Part shown: piece by piece, positions 11,065 through 23,800 of the stretch
Numbering within the stretch: the first letter of the stretch is position 1
Layout of the letters: the number at the start of each line of letters is the position of its first letter
DNA from: Anisus vortex
Taxonomy: Eukaryota > Mollusca > Gastropoda > Planorbidae
DNA length: 64,000 bases
Reading direction: 5' to 3'
Assembly (NCBI GenBank): GCA_949126835.1
Contig: OX421500.1
Location: 15,160,681 to 15,224,680 of the forward strand
Program-made: the position numbers and the translations under genes
The notes under the pieces: model-generated
Told to the model about the DNA's origin: nothing
Database searches by the model: none
Seen by the model: only the letters and a program-made list of their open reading frames with translations

Positions 11065-12885
11065 GGTACTAATTATATTATAAGGTACGCTATTACAAAC
11101 AATATTGGAACGAATGCTAATTTATTACCTTCCTTATACACTGGAGACAATGAAATAGATGTGTTTGTGTAGATAACTATTACTTTTCATTATTTAATTA
11201 TATTGCTTAATAATTATCTGTAGAGTGACGATTTTTAATTAAATTTCCTAAAAAAAATAGCTTAGGAAATTAAAGACAAAATACTTGATTTTTAATTTCA
11301 AAAAATCTAAGCAAATATACAATTATAACTACTTTTTGTAATTAGTAGTTAATTATTAATTTAATGACCTATATTAATATATATAGTGATTAAAAAATAA
11401 AATTTATTGAATATAATTGATCGACACTGTATCATACATTTTTCTATGTTATATATTATATGGTCATACTCTACCTGCCAATCAAAGTGCTGATGCAGTC
11501 AATGAACATTAAAATAAAATTAATCATGTTACTTGTGATACCCTTAACAGTGCCTGAAAATTCAAATCTTTGCTCGTAACAATTTTGTGTAAACGTAGGC
11601 TAAAGTGTTGTATATATATTGTTACGAAACGCCGTTTCCTAATTATTAATAACTGCGAAGATATTTTGAAATATATATTAATCATTGTAGTAACACTAAT
11701 GTGCCATAGAGAGTTATTAGTTGATCAATTAATATCCCCAATTGTTAGTAAATAGATACTGAAAGATCCCTTCAAACATGGCGGCTCATAGCGTCTAAAT
11801 TATTAACTTTTCCGGATATTAATTTAATCGATTACTAAAATGTTAATGAATATTTTCATTCAAACTTCAATTGCATCAGCAGAGTTATTGTCTCTTGGAG
11901 TGGTTACGAATACGAAATAGATTCGATTAAACGCCCAGACTGCCTTACTATAAAACGCATTGCGGCCGACTGCCGGGCCTTATTCCGTAGTATACTTGCT
12001 TTAAGGAAGCCCGCTATTATACTCTGATGTTAACTGAATGCTATAATGTTTATTTCATACGGATTATTGTGTTTTCTAATATCATGCTAATTTGGATAAT
12101 ATCTTTGGATTTATTATGTGTATTAACACTTCTTTTATATGCTTAGCTGATACGCTTCCATAATATTATCACATTTTTAACTTGGATTATTAACTTGTCA
12201 ACCCTATAGTCTCATCCAAATTGTAAACCACTCTGTAATATAGGCCTACCCGATTAAATTCATTACTAACTTTTGACGAAGGATTAGTTTACTTTTTCTG
12301 GATCAATTGTTTGTGGTGCAGTTACAACTATTTATTCATCAACGTAATTGAATTATTTGTTCCAATTTACAACTAACTAATTGACACTGTAATGTATGGT
12401 GAACTCAATGCTATATATAATCGAAGCGCTCAGGGAAGAATAAACCAGGACCTACCTTAGACAAATTTACAAGATAATTCAAATAAGTAAATACAATTAT
12501 CATACAATAATATACATTTGCTGTGCTGAATAATAATCATTGAACTGTTTACTAACACTTATGAATGATAATACTAAAATACTAATAATATCAATATATT
12601 TCATAATGGGGGCTCATGCCAAAAATACATCATACCTAAATTAATTCAAGCACCGGCACGTCATCTGAAAGAACTATAATATTAAAGTAACTGGTTGTCA
12701 TAAATAGATAATAATATTGACCAGTATACTAACAACAAACTAACTTTCGGCATGTACAAAAGTGATAGATGACAACTAGTATATCGTCGATGCAATACCA
12801 TATAACTGACAATTATGTAAGGATTACTAGCACATCAATAATGGTCAGGTGGTAGTGTAATAATATATACATATATATGTATAGA
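11065..12885. other. Noncoding DNA with a possible LTR (11619-12604)
   Basis: No gene is recognised. One LTR-like layout can be read on the plus strand. It has a start TGTTACGAAACGCC (11619), a TATA-like CTATAAAACGC near 11950, a poly(A)-signal-like AATAAA near 12438 and an end in TTTCA near 12604. Three bases later comes TGGGGGCTCATGCC, which resembles a primer-binding site. No second LTR, target duplication or coding region supports it. The rest is AT-rich sequence without structure I can name. Confidence 0.3.
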
Positions 12886-12975
12886 AACCTAGTATGCCGT
12901 GGCCACATAAAACTGGTGATCTCTGCTTCACTAGACCTATGGATCAATTACTTTACTTTACTTTACTTATTGAAA
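12886..12975 (+). mobile_element. SINE 3' fragment
   Basis: The stretch CCTAGTATGCCGTGGCCACA, then CTTCACTAGACCTATGGATC, matches the last third of the tRNA-derived SINE. It ends in an (ACTTT)n tail instead of a T run. The tRNA head is missing (5' truncated). Confidence 0.7.
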
Positions 12976-13210
12976 CGTTGACCTGGGACCCTTTAATGAG
13001 TTTTACTTGTCTGACAGCGTAAGTTGACGTCAAGGTTTAAATAATAATGTGATATTTTTTTAAAATAATTTTCCATGTTAGATTTTTAAATATATTTGTT
13101 TTAACTAATAAACAACAATAAGAACAACGAAATATTTCAAAACGTAATAAAGATATAAATTAAAACTATATTTCTATATAGTGTAAACTGACCGTTTGGT
13201 GGTATAAATG

Positions 13211-13492
13211 TAAGTAGTAAAGTAAAGTATATTCGGGCCGAATTAATCCATAGGTCCGATGAAGAAGCGTTAACCATTTTCTGTGGCCATGGCATACTAG
13301 GTGATTGTGTGGCCAGCACTATGCACAGCCGCCTTTACTTTACCCCAACTAAGGTCAGCTACTCATCAGAGCTGGGTAGACTCAGGGACACCCTCCCGAC
13401 CTTGGAAAAAATATTAGCCTGCACCAGCCTGATTCGAACCCGGGGCTTCGGCTCACCAGTCGACTGCGCTTCATCTCGGCTACCGTGCCCCA
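13211..13492 (-). mobile_element. tRNA-derived SINE, copy 3
   Basis: A complete copy on the minus strand. The head starts at 13492 with GGGGCACGGTAGCCGAGATG. Box B (GGGTTCGAATC) lies near 13430-13440, the body carries ACCCAGCTCTGATGAGTAGC, and the 3' end at 13211-13225 has a TACTTTACTTTACT tail. It is more diverged from copies 1 and 2 than they are from each other. Confidence 0.8.
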
Positions 13493-14244
13493 CAGGTAAT
13501 ACTGTATCGTACTTAAAAATAAACATTTTTATGAGATAGAGATTGAGGTGATAAAACTTATTTGGACACATGTTATCTAAGACAGGCAATGCATACGAAG
13601 CTATGTTCTTATCTACTTGCTATGTATAATGTATGCGAGTGTAATATAAAAAAAAAGAAAAACTGAAATGACGACAATAACTATTCCATTCGATTGTTTA
13701 TGATGCACTTGAGATTGACTTATCTAAGCTAAATTTAAAAATAGAAAACCCAATAATCAATGAAACGCACTTAAAAATAATTTGCATGCAGTTTGTTTTG
13801 TATGTATCTGAATATATCATTATATAGATGCAATATGTAAACCTGGCTATTATTGTTACATTTTTTAAACTAAAGGCCTACATAGTTAAGGCTGGAAGCA
13901 TTGATTAAGCCCCGAGTGGGTCGGTGTATCTAAAATAAATTGAAGTTGCGCTTTAACCGTAATACACATTTCTAACCATTCCCGTTTCAAAATGTATAGC
14001 CTTTTAAACTCAACTGACAGATTCAACAACGGCCAATCATAGCATACTATACTGGCATTCGTTTGTAATTCTCAACTTCACTTTTGTCATATTTAAGATT
14101 TTTTCTTTAGCATGACGAATACAAAAAAGAATATGGGAATTTATAAGAATCACAAAATGAGTTTCTTTATTAAAATTCAAAACGAAACAGCCTCCAACAA
14201 AATTCACATAGATTTATAACCCTGTAGTTGAGAGAAATTTTGCC
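13493..14244. other. Noncoding DNA
   Basis: AT-rich without a supported gene. The last part (14100-14240) is similar to 34430-34570 (shared AAACGAAACA, CACATAGATTTATA and TAGTT), so it belongs to a dispersed repeat of unknown type. Confidence 0.5.
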
Positions 14245-14283
14245 ACTTCGGAGGCGTGGGTTCAAATCCCACCGCTGCCACCA
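14245..14283 (+). other. tRNA-Leu 3' fragment with encoded CCA, primer-binding-site position
   Basis: The 39 bases end GTGGGTTCAAATCCCACCGC, TGCCA and then CCA. This is the T arm, acceptor strand and part of the long variable arm (CTTCGGAGGC) of a eukaryotic tRNA-Leu, including the CCA that is normally added after transcription. On the minus strand it reads TGGTGGCAGCGGTGGGATTT and lies three bases after the end of the LTR-like repeat 14287-14801. That is where a retroelement's primer-binding site belongs. The 5' half of a tRNA is absent, so this is not a tRNA gene. The match is longer than the usual 18-base primer site. Confidence 0.6.
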
Positions 14284-14286
14284 TTC

Positions 14287-14801
14287 TGTTGATGTGGTTA
14301 TTATTATTGGTACATCAATTAGTACAATCAGTCTCTTCAGAGTGTTTCTACTACAGTTGCTGAAAATATTGGTCTCCAGTTATCAGACATTGAACAGACG
14401 AATTCACCACAATATATTTTTAACTTGTAATCAAATAAAAGAACGCATTGTTGCAGCACATATCACTTAATTTTTATTACTCACGGTTTACTCTTTACAT
14501 CCATGAAATAATACTTGTAGTTATAGTAGCGATATAATACATTTTAATAATTGTCTATGAGTCTATATATATTTATACGTCCTTTCATTACAAGATTGTG
14601 AGTTAGACTAAAGAATGAGCATGGTCGATCATGTGACTATCTACTTCATATTTATTAATCAATATTCTAGGTTTTTTATTTTATTTTAATATACAAATAT
14701 TGGTTTTATTCTAAGTTTTATAATTCTTACTTAATATTATAATTGATTTACATGAGTCATTTCCCTTGTATTATTACTTGCACCATAGCAACGTGTACAC
14801 A
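14287..14801 (-). mobile_element. LTR-like repeat, copy 1
   Basis: On the minus strand it begins TGTGTACACGTTGCTATGG and ends CACATCAACA, followed after three bases by the tRNA-Leu complement. A second copy lies at 47852-48336. The two share GTCTCTTCAGAGTGTTTCT (plus strand), ACAGTTGCTGA and many other words, along with the same ends. The TG...CA ends, length near 500 bp and adjacent primer-site-like sequence fit an LTR. No internal protein-coding region is left beside it. Confidence 0.55.
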
Positions 14802-15117
14802 TAATACATCATAATATTATTAATGTCTGAAAAAAAAATGGGTAGTGTGGGGGGTTATTTCGACTCTCAAGAACAAGCATAACTATGTAAAGCTGTGAAA
14901 AGAAGAAATGTGAGAGGGACAGACTAACATCGTGAAGATAATATTAAAATGTTAAATTTGGCTTAGAATGTATATCTATAAGCCGATATATAAACTTAAC
15001 GACTTATTAAAAAGTTAATAAGACAGCCAACGACTTTTCAGGCAAGTAATATTTACCTATTTTGAAGTCTTTCCAACAACGTAGTCATTTACATATGACA
15101 TCCTTCCATCCTCAAGG

Positions 15118-15482
15118 TCGATGGAACAGTGTCACTTTCCTCTGCCCCTCGCATTTCTCCTTGCTCGCAGCTCTTCACTCCTTGAGGGTGGTTTCTGCAG
15201 CTTCAGTGCCCTCGCGCACCTTGGACCGACAGGAGGTGCGTCCCTCAGCAAGGCCCTCCCACGTTTTGTGGTTAATGTGTGCCAGTATAAAGTCTTTTTT
15301 GCAGACGTCTTTAAAACGTAGGCAAGAGCGACCTCTTTTTCTTCCAGAATCAGTCTCTTTCTTGTTCCAGCTGCCAGCTCTCCATACAGCAGGGCTCTTA
15401 AGATACGTTCCGGACCCTTGCTTTCGACATGGCCTATCCATCGCAAGCGCCTCTCACTTAGGATTGAGTTCATATTCAGCAT
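15118..15482 (-). pseudogene. LINE polyprotein C-terminal fragment
   Basis: Two overlapping minus-strand frames together give the known C-terminus of an APE-type LINE. They read ILSERRLRWIGHVESKGPER, LLYGELAAGTRKR, then (after a frame change) RFKDVCKK, TWEGLAEGRTSCRSKVREGT and EAAETTLKE, then (back in the first frame) EELRARRNARG. At least two frameshifts separate the blocks. The rest of the element is missing, so it is a 5'-truncated dead copy. It is similar in architecture to the larger fragment at 48785-50440. Confidence 0.75.
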
Positions 15483-15599
15483 ATATTAAAATGGGCATTT
15501 AAGTAAATTTAAGCGCAGTTAGTATCTTAATACAGATATTGTTTAAACTTACGTAACACAGCTAACTAATAGCGGTCTTTTAAATATATATATATATAT

Positions 15600-16030
15600 A
15601 TTTTGCTTTTACGTCCAAGGCGTAAAGTGAAACAGAGATGGGTCAAAGAGAGCATATCAGGACCATGTCCAAGACATAACAATCATTTCATAGTGTACGG
15701 TTGCAGCAGTTACATGAACTTCACTATTTCGGCCCTGTGGATGTCCCCTTGAATCACTAACGTGGTGGCTAAACTCCTAGACCTGTACTGTCGCCCAGTA
15801 CCACTAATACAGGGCTATAGGCCTGGGAATCCAGGCTCGAACTGAGGCAGACAATTTATTGCGCATATTTCTTCATCCCCACCAACTCTCGATGGACTTC
15901 GCCTGTGCAATGAAATATCCGATGCGCAACATGGGTTGTCACCGTCCCTTGTGTTACCCTCCGGTGTAGCCTTAATGAGAGCGTGTCAGCTTTTTACACT
16001 TTGAATCCCATAGGTACTGTGGCGTAAACG
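15600..16030. other. Unclassified GC-richer repeat-like stretch
   Basis: About 430 bp noticeably richer in G and C than its surroundings, without an open frame. Part of it (CCGGTGTAGCCTTAATGAGAG, then TTTTTACACTTTG) loosely resembles 43500-43560 (CCGGTGTAATCCTAATTGGA). It may be an old member of an unnamed repeat family. Confidence 0.35.
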
Positions 16031-17824
16031 GATATAAATAAGTTTATCTAATTTGTATATATTATTAGGCATTTACTTTATTATATACTTAATTCCATAC
16101 AGTTTTCTTTTGATACAGTACTTCTGTTTTTTTTTATTCTTGATAAATATATTTTTCCTGTCATGAGGAAGGTCGTAAGTGTTTACTTGCAAACAAACTG
16201 TTTTTATTGCTCAAGTCTTAGTTGTTTTCTGTCTATAAGAAACGTACTTTACACCCAATGATTATTAGGGGCTTTTCATTCAATATCTCAATAAGCACAT
16301 CAACATGTCGTAATAGTTCAGAGAAGCAAAGACCGCATTGAAATGTGTAGATTTTACGAACTGTGTTAAAAATTTTTGAATTACACCACAATATTATATA
16401 TAGCCTACATTATATAGCCTACTTTCTATGGTCTATACATATTTATTAGAAAGTTAAATGAATACAAACAATAATGAAAACAAATGTTTTTTGGGAGTTA
16501 AATGCTATTTTATTACTAAATTTGCATGTGACCAGGTCATGTGACGTTAGTTGAACTAAGCTCTAAAAATAAATATTTACGTGGCAGCCGAGGTCATCTC
16601 TAGAACAAAATATATAGTCAAAAGTTTATTTCATTTATAACCACTGGGTGTGTAAGATCAAAGATAAGATTTTGACTTTTTAAGTTTGTGTAAGTAAAGT
16701 GTAAATCAAGTTTAGGTTTCTAAATTCAATGTTAGTATTTACTAGGATTTAATATCGGTAATCTTTTTTTTTTAATATAACTAACATGAATTCAACGCCT
16801 TTATGTATGTTTTATAACGAAATTTGTACTGCTTGGAAAATACAATTGATTTAAAATACTTTTATTTCAAGCTTAGACGTGTGTAATATTTATGCGCTTA
16901 AATATTCACATTTAAAAAAGAGTATCATATTTATAGAGGGGCGGCCGGCAGCACCCACATGTCTTTTTACGATATATGGAGAGATTACGTCCCGAGCATC
17001 AAGTGTGATAGTGCATTTAATTAAACATTATTATTTGATTTCACTTAATTGTGTCACTATAGTTAATCTTTGCAGGCTCGTGGTTTGTTTTATCCAAGTT
17101 ACATATAGTGGGGGATATGTTTCTGTCTCATTCTGCTGTCAGCCGTTGTCTATAAACGGGTGTCCTATTTGTAGTACTGCGATTTAATCTGTTAACAAAC
17201 TTTATAATTTGTTCATTGATAATCATTTGGTTGGATTTGTTTTTATAATTCCAATTATGCATAAGAAAACAGACATTGATTGAATGATTCAATGAAGATT
17301 CTGGTGTAACTTAAAATTTTGAAATCATATTTTAATTTAAATCCAACGCAACGATAACAATAAATATCTTAAGGAGATCAAACGATTAAGTGAAATATAA
17401 TCCGATACATGTAAACAAAATATACATGAAACATGGACATAAGCGTTGGTTTAAATTAGAGGCACGAGAGGGTTAAACGCTAGAAACAGCGTCCAGCCTG
17501 CTTGAAATTATAGATCAGACTGCTTCTTAACACAACACTTAACTCTAAACTAAAAATTAAATACATAAACTTGGGTAGATGTGACTTTGCGTGTTACCTT
17601 TCATCATCATCACCATTATCGCTTGCTACACTTTTCGCACCATAGCCATAAGAGTTCACAATACACTGATGCCTTGAACAAGTCTTTCCATCTGTCCTCA
17701 AGAATGACCTCTTATCTCGTCTTCTGCATCCAAGTTTCGAAACCAGCCGTTACGTTGTCAACTTCTATTTCTCTTCCCTTGGGGGTTCCATGATGATGAC
17801 TATCTGGTGGTGTTAGAAGTCGGT
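16031..17824. other. AT-rich noncoding DNA before the satellite
   Basis: No gene recognised. The 102-codon plus frame 16879-17187 has no family resemblance or splice context. The last bases before the array (17580-17824) contain a CATCATCATCACC run, and nothing there suggests a promoter. Confidence 0.5.
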
Positions 17825-20800
17825 TGTCTGTATGTATCTGTCTGTATGTATCTGTCTGTATGTATCTGTCTGTATGTATCTGTCTGTATGTATCTGTCTG
17901 TATGTATCTGTCTGTATGTATCTGTCTGTATGTATCTGTCTGTATGTATGTGTCTGTATGTATCTGTCTGTATGTATCTGTCTGTATGTATCTGTCTGTA
18001 TGTATCTGTCTGTATGTATCTGTCTGTATGTATCTGTCTGTATGTATCTGTCTGTATGTATCTGTCTGTATGTATCTGTCTGTATGTATCTGTCTGTATG
18101 TATCTGTCTGTATGTATCTGTCTGTATGTATCTGTCTGTATGTATCTGTCTGTATGTATCTGTCTGTATGTATCTGTCTGTATGTATCTGTCTGTATGTA
18201 TCTGTCTGTATGTATCTGTCTGTATGTATCTGTCTGTATGTATCTGTCTGTATGTATCTGTCTGTATGTATCTGTCTGTATGTATCTGTCTGTATGTATC
18301 TGTCTGTATGTATCTGTCTGTATGTATCTGTCTGTATGTATCTGTCTGTATGTATCTGTCTGTATGTATCTGTCTGTATGTATCTGTCTGTATGTATCTG
18401 TCTGTATGTATCTGTCTGTATGTATCTGTCTGTATGTATCTGTCTGTATGTATCTGTCTGTATGTATCTGTCTGTATGTATCTGTCTGTATGTATCTGTC
18501 TGTATGTATCTGTCTGTATGTATCTGTCTGTATGTATCTGTCTGTATGTATCTGTCTGTATGTATCTGTCTGTATGTATCTGTCTGTATGTATCTGTCTG
18601 TATGTATCTGTCTGTATGTATCTGTCTGTATGTATCTGTCTGTATGTATCTGTCTGTATGTATCTGTCTGTATGTATCTGTCTGTATGTATCTGTCTGTA
18701 TGTATCTGTCTGTATGTATCTGTCTGTATGTATCTGTCTGTATGTATCTGTCTGTATGTATCTGTCTGTATGTATCTGTCTGTATGTATCTGTCTGTATG
18801 TATCTGTCTGTATGTATCTGTCTGTATGTATCTGTCTGTATGTATCTGTCTGTATGTATCTGTCTGTATGTATCTGTCTGTATGTATCTGTCTGTATGTA
18901 TCTGTCTGTATGTATCTGTCTGTATGTATCTGTCTGTATGTATCTGTCTGTATGTATCTGTCTGTATGTATCTGTCTGTATGTATCTGTCTGTATGTATC
19001 TGTCTGTATGTATCTGTCTGTATGTATCTGTCTGTATGTATCTGTCTGTATGTATCTGTCTGTATGTATCTGTCTGTATGTATCTGTCTGTATGTATCTG
19101 TCTGTATGTATCTGTCTGTATGTATCTGTCTGTATGTATCTGTCTGTATGTATCTGTCTGTATGTATCTGTCTGTATGTATCTGTCTGTATGTATCTGTC
19201 TGTATGTATCTGTCTGTATGTATCTGTCTGTATGTATCTGTCTGTATGTATCTGTCTGTATGTATCTGTCTGTATGTATCTGTCTGTATGTATCTGTCTG
19301 TATGTATCTGTCTGTATGTATCTGTCTGTATGTATCTGTCTGTATGTATCTGTCTGTATGTATCTGTCTGTATGTATCTGTCTGTATGTATCTGTCTGTA
19401 TGTATCTGTCTGTATGTATCTGTCTGTATGTATCTGTCTGTATGTATCTGTCTGTATGTATCTGTCTGTATGTATCTGTCTGTATGTATCTGTCTGTATG
19501 TATCTGTCTGTATGTATCTGTCTGTATGTATCTGTCTGTATGTATCTGTCTGTATGTATCTGTCTGTATGTATCTGTCTGTATGTATCTGTCTGTATGTA
19601 TCTGTCTGTATGTATCTGTCTGTATGTATCTGTCTGTATGTATCTGTCTGTATGTATCTGTCTGTATGTATCTGTCTGTATGTATCTGTCTGTATGTATC
19701 TGTCTGTATGTATCTGTCTGTATGTATCTGTCTGTATGTATCTGTCTGTATGTATCTGTCTGTATGTATCTGTCTGTATGTATCTGTCTGTATGTATCTG
19801 TCTGTATGTATCTGTCTGTATGTATCTGTCTGTATGTATCTGTCTGTATGTATCTGTCTGTATGTATCTGTCTGTATGTATCTGTCTGTATGTATCTGTC
19901 TGTATGTATCTGTCTGTATGTATCTGTCTGTATGTATCTGTCTGTATGTATCTGTCTGTATGTATCTGTCTGTATGTATCTGTCTGTATGTATCTGTCTG
20001 TATGTATCTGTCTGTATGTATCTGTCTGTATGTATCTGTCTGTATGTATCTGTCTGTATGTATCTGTCTGTATGTATCTGTCTGTATGTATCTGTCTGTA
20101 TGTATCTGTCTGTATGTATCTGTCTGTATGTATCTGTCTGTATGTATCTGTCTGTATGTATCTGTCTGTATGTATCTGTCTGTATGTATCTGTCTGTATG
20201 TATCTGTCTGTATGTATCTGTCTGTATGTATCTGTCTGTATGTATCTGTCTGTATGTATCTGTCTGTATGTATCTGTCTGTATGTATCTGTCTGTATGTA
20301 TCTGTCTGTATGTATCTGTCTGTATGTATCTGTCTGTATGTATCTGTCTGTATGTATCTGTCTGTATGTATCTGTCTGTATGTATCTGTCTGTATGTATC
20401 TGTCTGTATGTATCTGTCTGTATGTATCTGTCTGTATGTATCTGTCTGTATGTATCTGTCTGTATGTATCTGTCTGTATGTATCTGTCTGTATGTATCTG
20501 TCTGTATGTATCTGTCTGTATGTATCTGTCTGTATGTATCTGTCTGTATGTATCTGTCTGTATGTATCTGTCTGTATGTATCTGTCTGTATGTATCTGTC
20601 TGTATGTATCTGTCTGTATGTATCTGTCTGTATGTATCTGTCTGTATGTATCTGTCTGTATGTATCTGTCTGTATGTATCTGTCTGTATGTATCTGTCTG
20701 TATGTATCTGTCTGTATGTATCTGTCTGTATGTATCTGTCTGTATGTATCTGTCTGTATGTATCTGTCTGTATGTATCTGTCTGTATGTATCTGTCTGTA

Positions 20801-23800
20801 TGTATCTGTCTGTATGTATCTGTCTGTATGTATCTGTCTGTATGTATCTGTCTGTATGTATCTGTCTGTATGTATCTGTCTGTATGTATCTGTCTGTATG
20901 TATCTGTCTGTATGTATCTGTCTGTATGTATCTGTCTGTATGTATCTGTCTGTATGTATCTGTCTGTATGTATCTGTCTGTATGTATCTGTCTGTATGTA
21001 TCTGTCTGTATGTATCTGTCTGTATGTATCTGTCTGTATGTATCTGTCTGTATGTATCTGTCTGTATGTATCTGTCTGTATGTATCTGTCTGTATGTATC
21101 TGTCTGTATGTATCTGTCTGTATGTATCTGTCTGTATGTATCTGTCTGTATGTATCTGTCTGTATGTATCTGTCTGTATGTATCTGTCTGTATGTATCTG
21201 TCTGTATGTATCTGTCTGTATGTATCTGTCTGTATGTATCTGTCTGTATGTATCTGTCTGTATGTATCTGTCTGTATGTATCTGTCTGTATGTATCTGTC
21301 TGTATGTATCTGTCTGTATGTATCTGTCTGTATGTATCTGTCTGTATGTATCTGTCTGTATGTATCTGTCTGTATGTATCTGTCTGTATGTATCTGTCTG
21401 TATGTATCTGTCTGTATGTATCTGTCTGTATGTATCTGTCTGTATGTATCTGTCTGTATGTATCTGTCTGTATGTATCTGTCTGTATGTATCTGTCTGTA
21501 TGTATCTGTCTGTATGTATCTGTCTGTATGTATCTGTCTGTATGTATCTGTCTGTATGTATCTGTCTGTATGTATCTGTCTGTATGTATCTGTCTGTATG
21601 TATCTGTCTGTATGTATCTGTCTGTATGTATCTGTCTGTATGTATCTGTCTGTATGTATCTGTCTGTATGTATCTGTCTGTATGTATCTGTCTGTATGTA
21701 TCTGTCTGTATGTATCTGTCTGTATGTATCTGTCTGTATGTATCTGTCTGTATGTATCTGTCTGTATGTATCTGTCTGTATGTATCTGTCTGTATGTATC
21801 TGTCTGTATGTATCTGTCTGTATGTATCTGTCTGTATGTATCTGTCTGTATGTATCTGTCTGTATGTATCTGTCTGTATGTATCTGTCTGTATGTATCTG
21901 TCTGTATGTATCTGTCTGTATGTATCTGTCTGTATGTATCTGTCTGTATGTATCTGTCTGTATGTATCTGTCTGTATGTATCTGTCTGTATGTATCTGTC
22001 TGTATGTATCTGTCTGTATGTATCTGTCTGTATGTATCTGTCTGTATGTATCTGTCTGTATGTATCTGTCTGTATGTATCTGTCTGTATGTATCTGTCTG
22101 TATGTATCTGTCTGTATGTATCTGTCTGTATGTATCTGTCTGTATGTATCTGTCTGTATGTATCTGTCTGTATGTATCTGTCTGTATGTATCTGTCTGTA
22201 TGTATCTGTCTGTATGTATCTGTCTGTATGTATCTGTCTGTATGTATCTGTCTGTATGTATCTGTCTGTATGTATCTGTCTGTATGTATCTGTCTGTATG
22301 TATCTGTCTGTATGTATCTGTCTGTATGTATCTGTCTGTATGTATCTGTCTGTATGTATCTGTCTGTATGTATCTGTCTGTATGTATCTGTCTGTATGTA
22401 TCTGTCTGTATGTATCTGTCTGTATGTATCTGTCTGTATGTATCTGTCTGTATGTATCTGTCTGTATGTATCTGTCTGTATGTATCTGTCTGTATGTATC
22501 TGTCTGTATGTATCTGTCTGTATGTATCTGTCTGTATGTATCTGTCTGTATGTATCTGTCTGTATGTATCTGTCTGTATGTATCTGTCTGTATGTATCTG
22601 TCTGTATGTATCTGTCTGTATGTATCTGTCTGTATGTATCTGTCTGTATGTATCTGTCTGTATGTATCTGTCTGTATGTATCTGTCTGTATGTATCTGTC
22701 TGTATGTATCTGTCTGTATGTATCTGTCTGTATGTATCTGTCTGTATGTATCTGTCTGTATGTATCTGTCTGTATGTATCTGTCTGTATGTATCTGTCTG
22801 TATGTATCTGTCTGTATGTATCTGTCTGTATGTATCTGTCTGTATGTATCTGTCTGTATGTATCTGTCTGTATGTATCTGTCTGTATGTATCTGTCTGTA
22901 TGTATCTGTCTGTATGTATCTGTCTGTATGTATCTGTCTGTATGTATCTGTCTGTATGTATCTGTCTGTATGTATCTGTCTGTATGTATCTGTCTGTATG
23001 TATCTGTCTGTATGTATCTGTCTGTATGTATCTGTCTGTATGTATCTGTCTGTATGTATCTGTCTGTATGTATCTGTCTGTATGTATCTGTCTGTATGTA
23101 TCTGTCTGTATGTATCTGTCTGTATGTATCTGTCTGTATGTATCTGTCTGTATGTATCTGTCTGTATGTATCTGTCTGTATGTATCTGTCTGTATGTATC
23201 TGTCTGTATGTATCTGTCTGTATGTATCTGTCTGTATGTATCTGTCTGTATGTATCTGTCTGTATGTATCTGTCTGTATGTATCTGTCTGTATGTATCTG
23301 TCTGTATGTATCTGTCTGTATGTATCTGTCTGTATGTATCTGTCTGTATGTATCTGTCTGTATGTATCTGTCTGTATGTATCTGTCTGTATGTATCTGTC
23401 TGTATGTATCTGTCTGTATGTATCTGTCTGTATGTATCTGTCTGTATGTATCTGTCTGTATGTATCTGTCTGTATGTATCTGTCTGTATGTATCTGTCTG
23501 TATGTATCTGTCTGTATGTATCTGTCTGTATGTATCTGTCTGTATGTATCTGTCTGTATGTATCTGTCTGTATGTATCTGTCTGTATGTATCTGTCTGTA
23601 TGTATCTGTCTGTATGTATCTGTCTGTATGTATCTGTCTGTATGTATCTGTCTGTATGTATCTGTCTGTATGTATCTGTCTGTATGTATCTGTCTGTATG
23701 TATCTGTCTGTATGTATCTGTCTGTATGTATCTGTCTGTATGTATCTGTCTGTATGTATCTGTCTGTATGTATCTGTCTGTATGTATCTGTCTGTATGTA

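Noticed and set aside
16879..17187. 102-codon plus-strand gene
   Set aside because: No family resemblance, no splice signals or promoter, and composition like the surrounding noncoding DNA.
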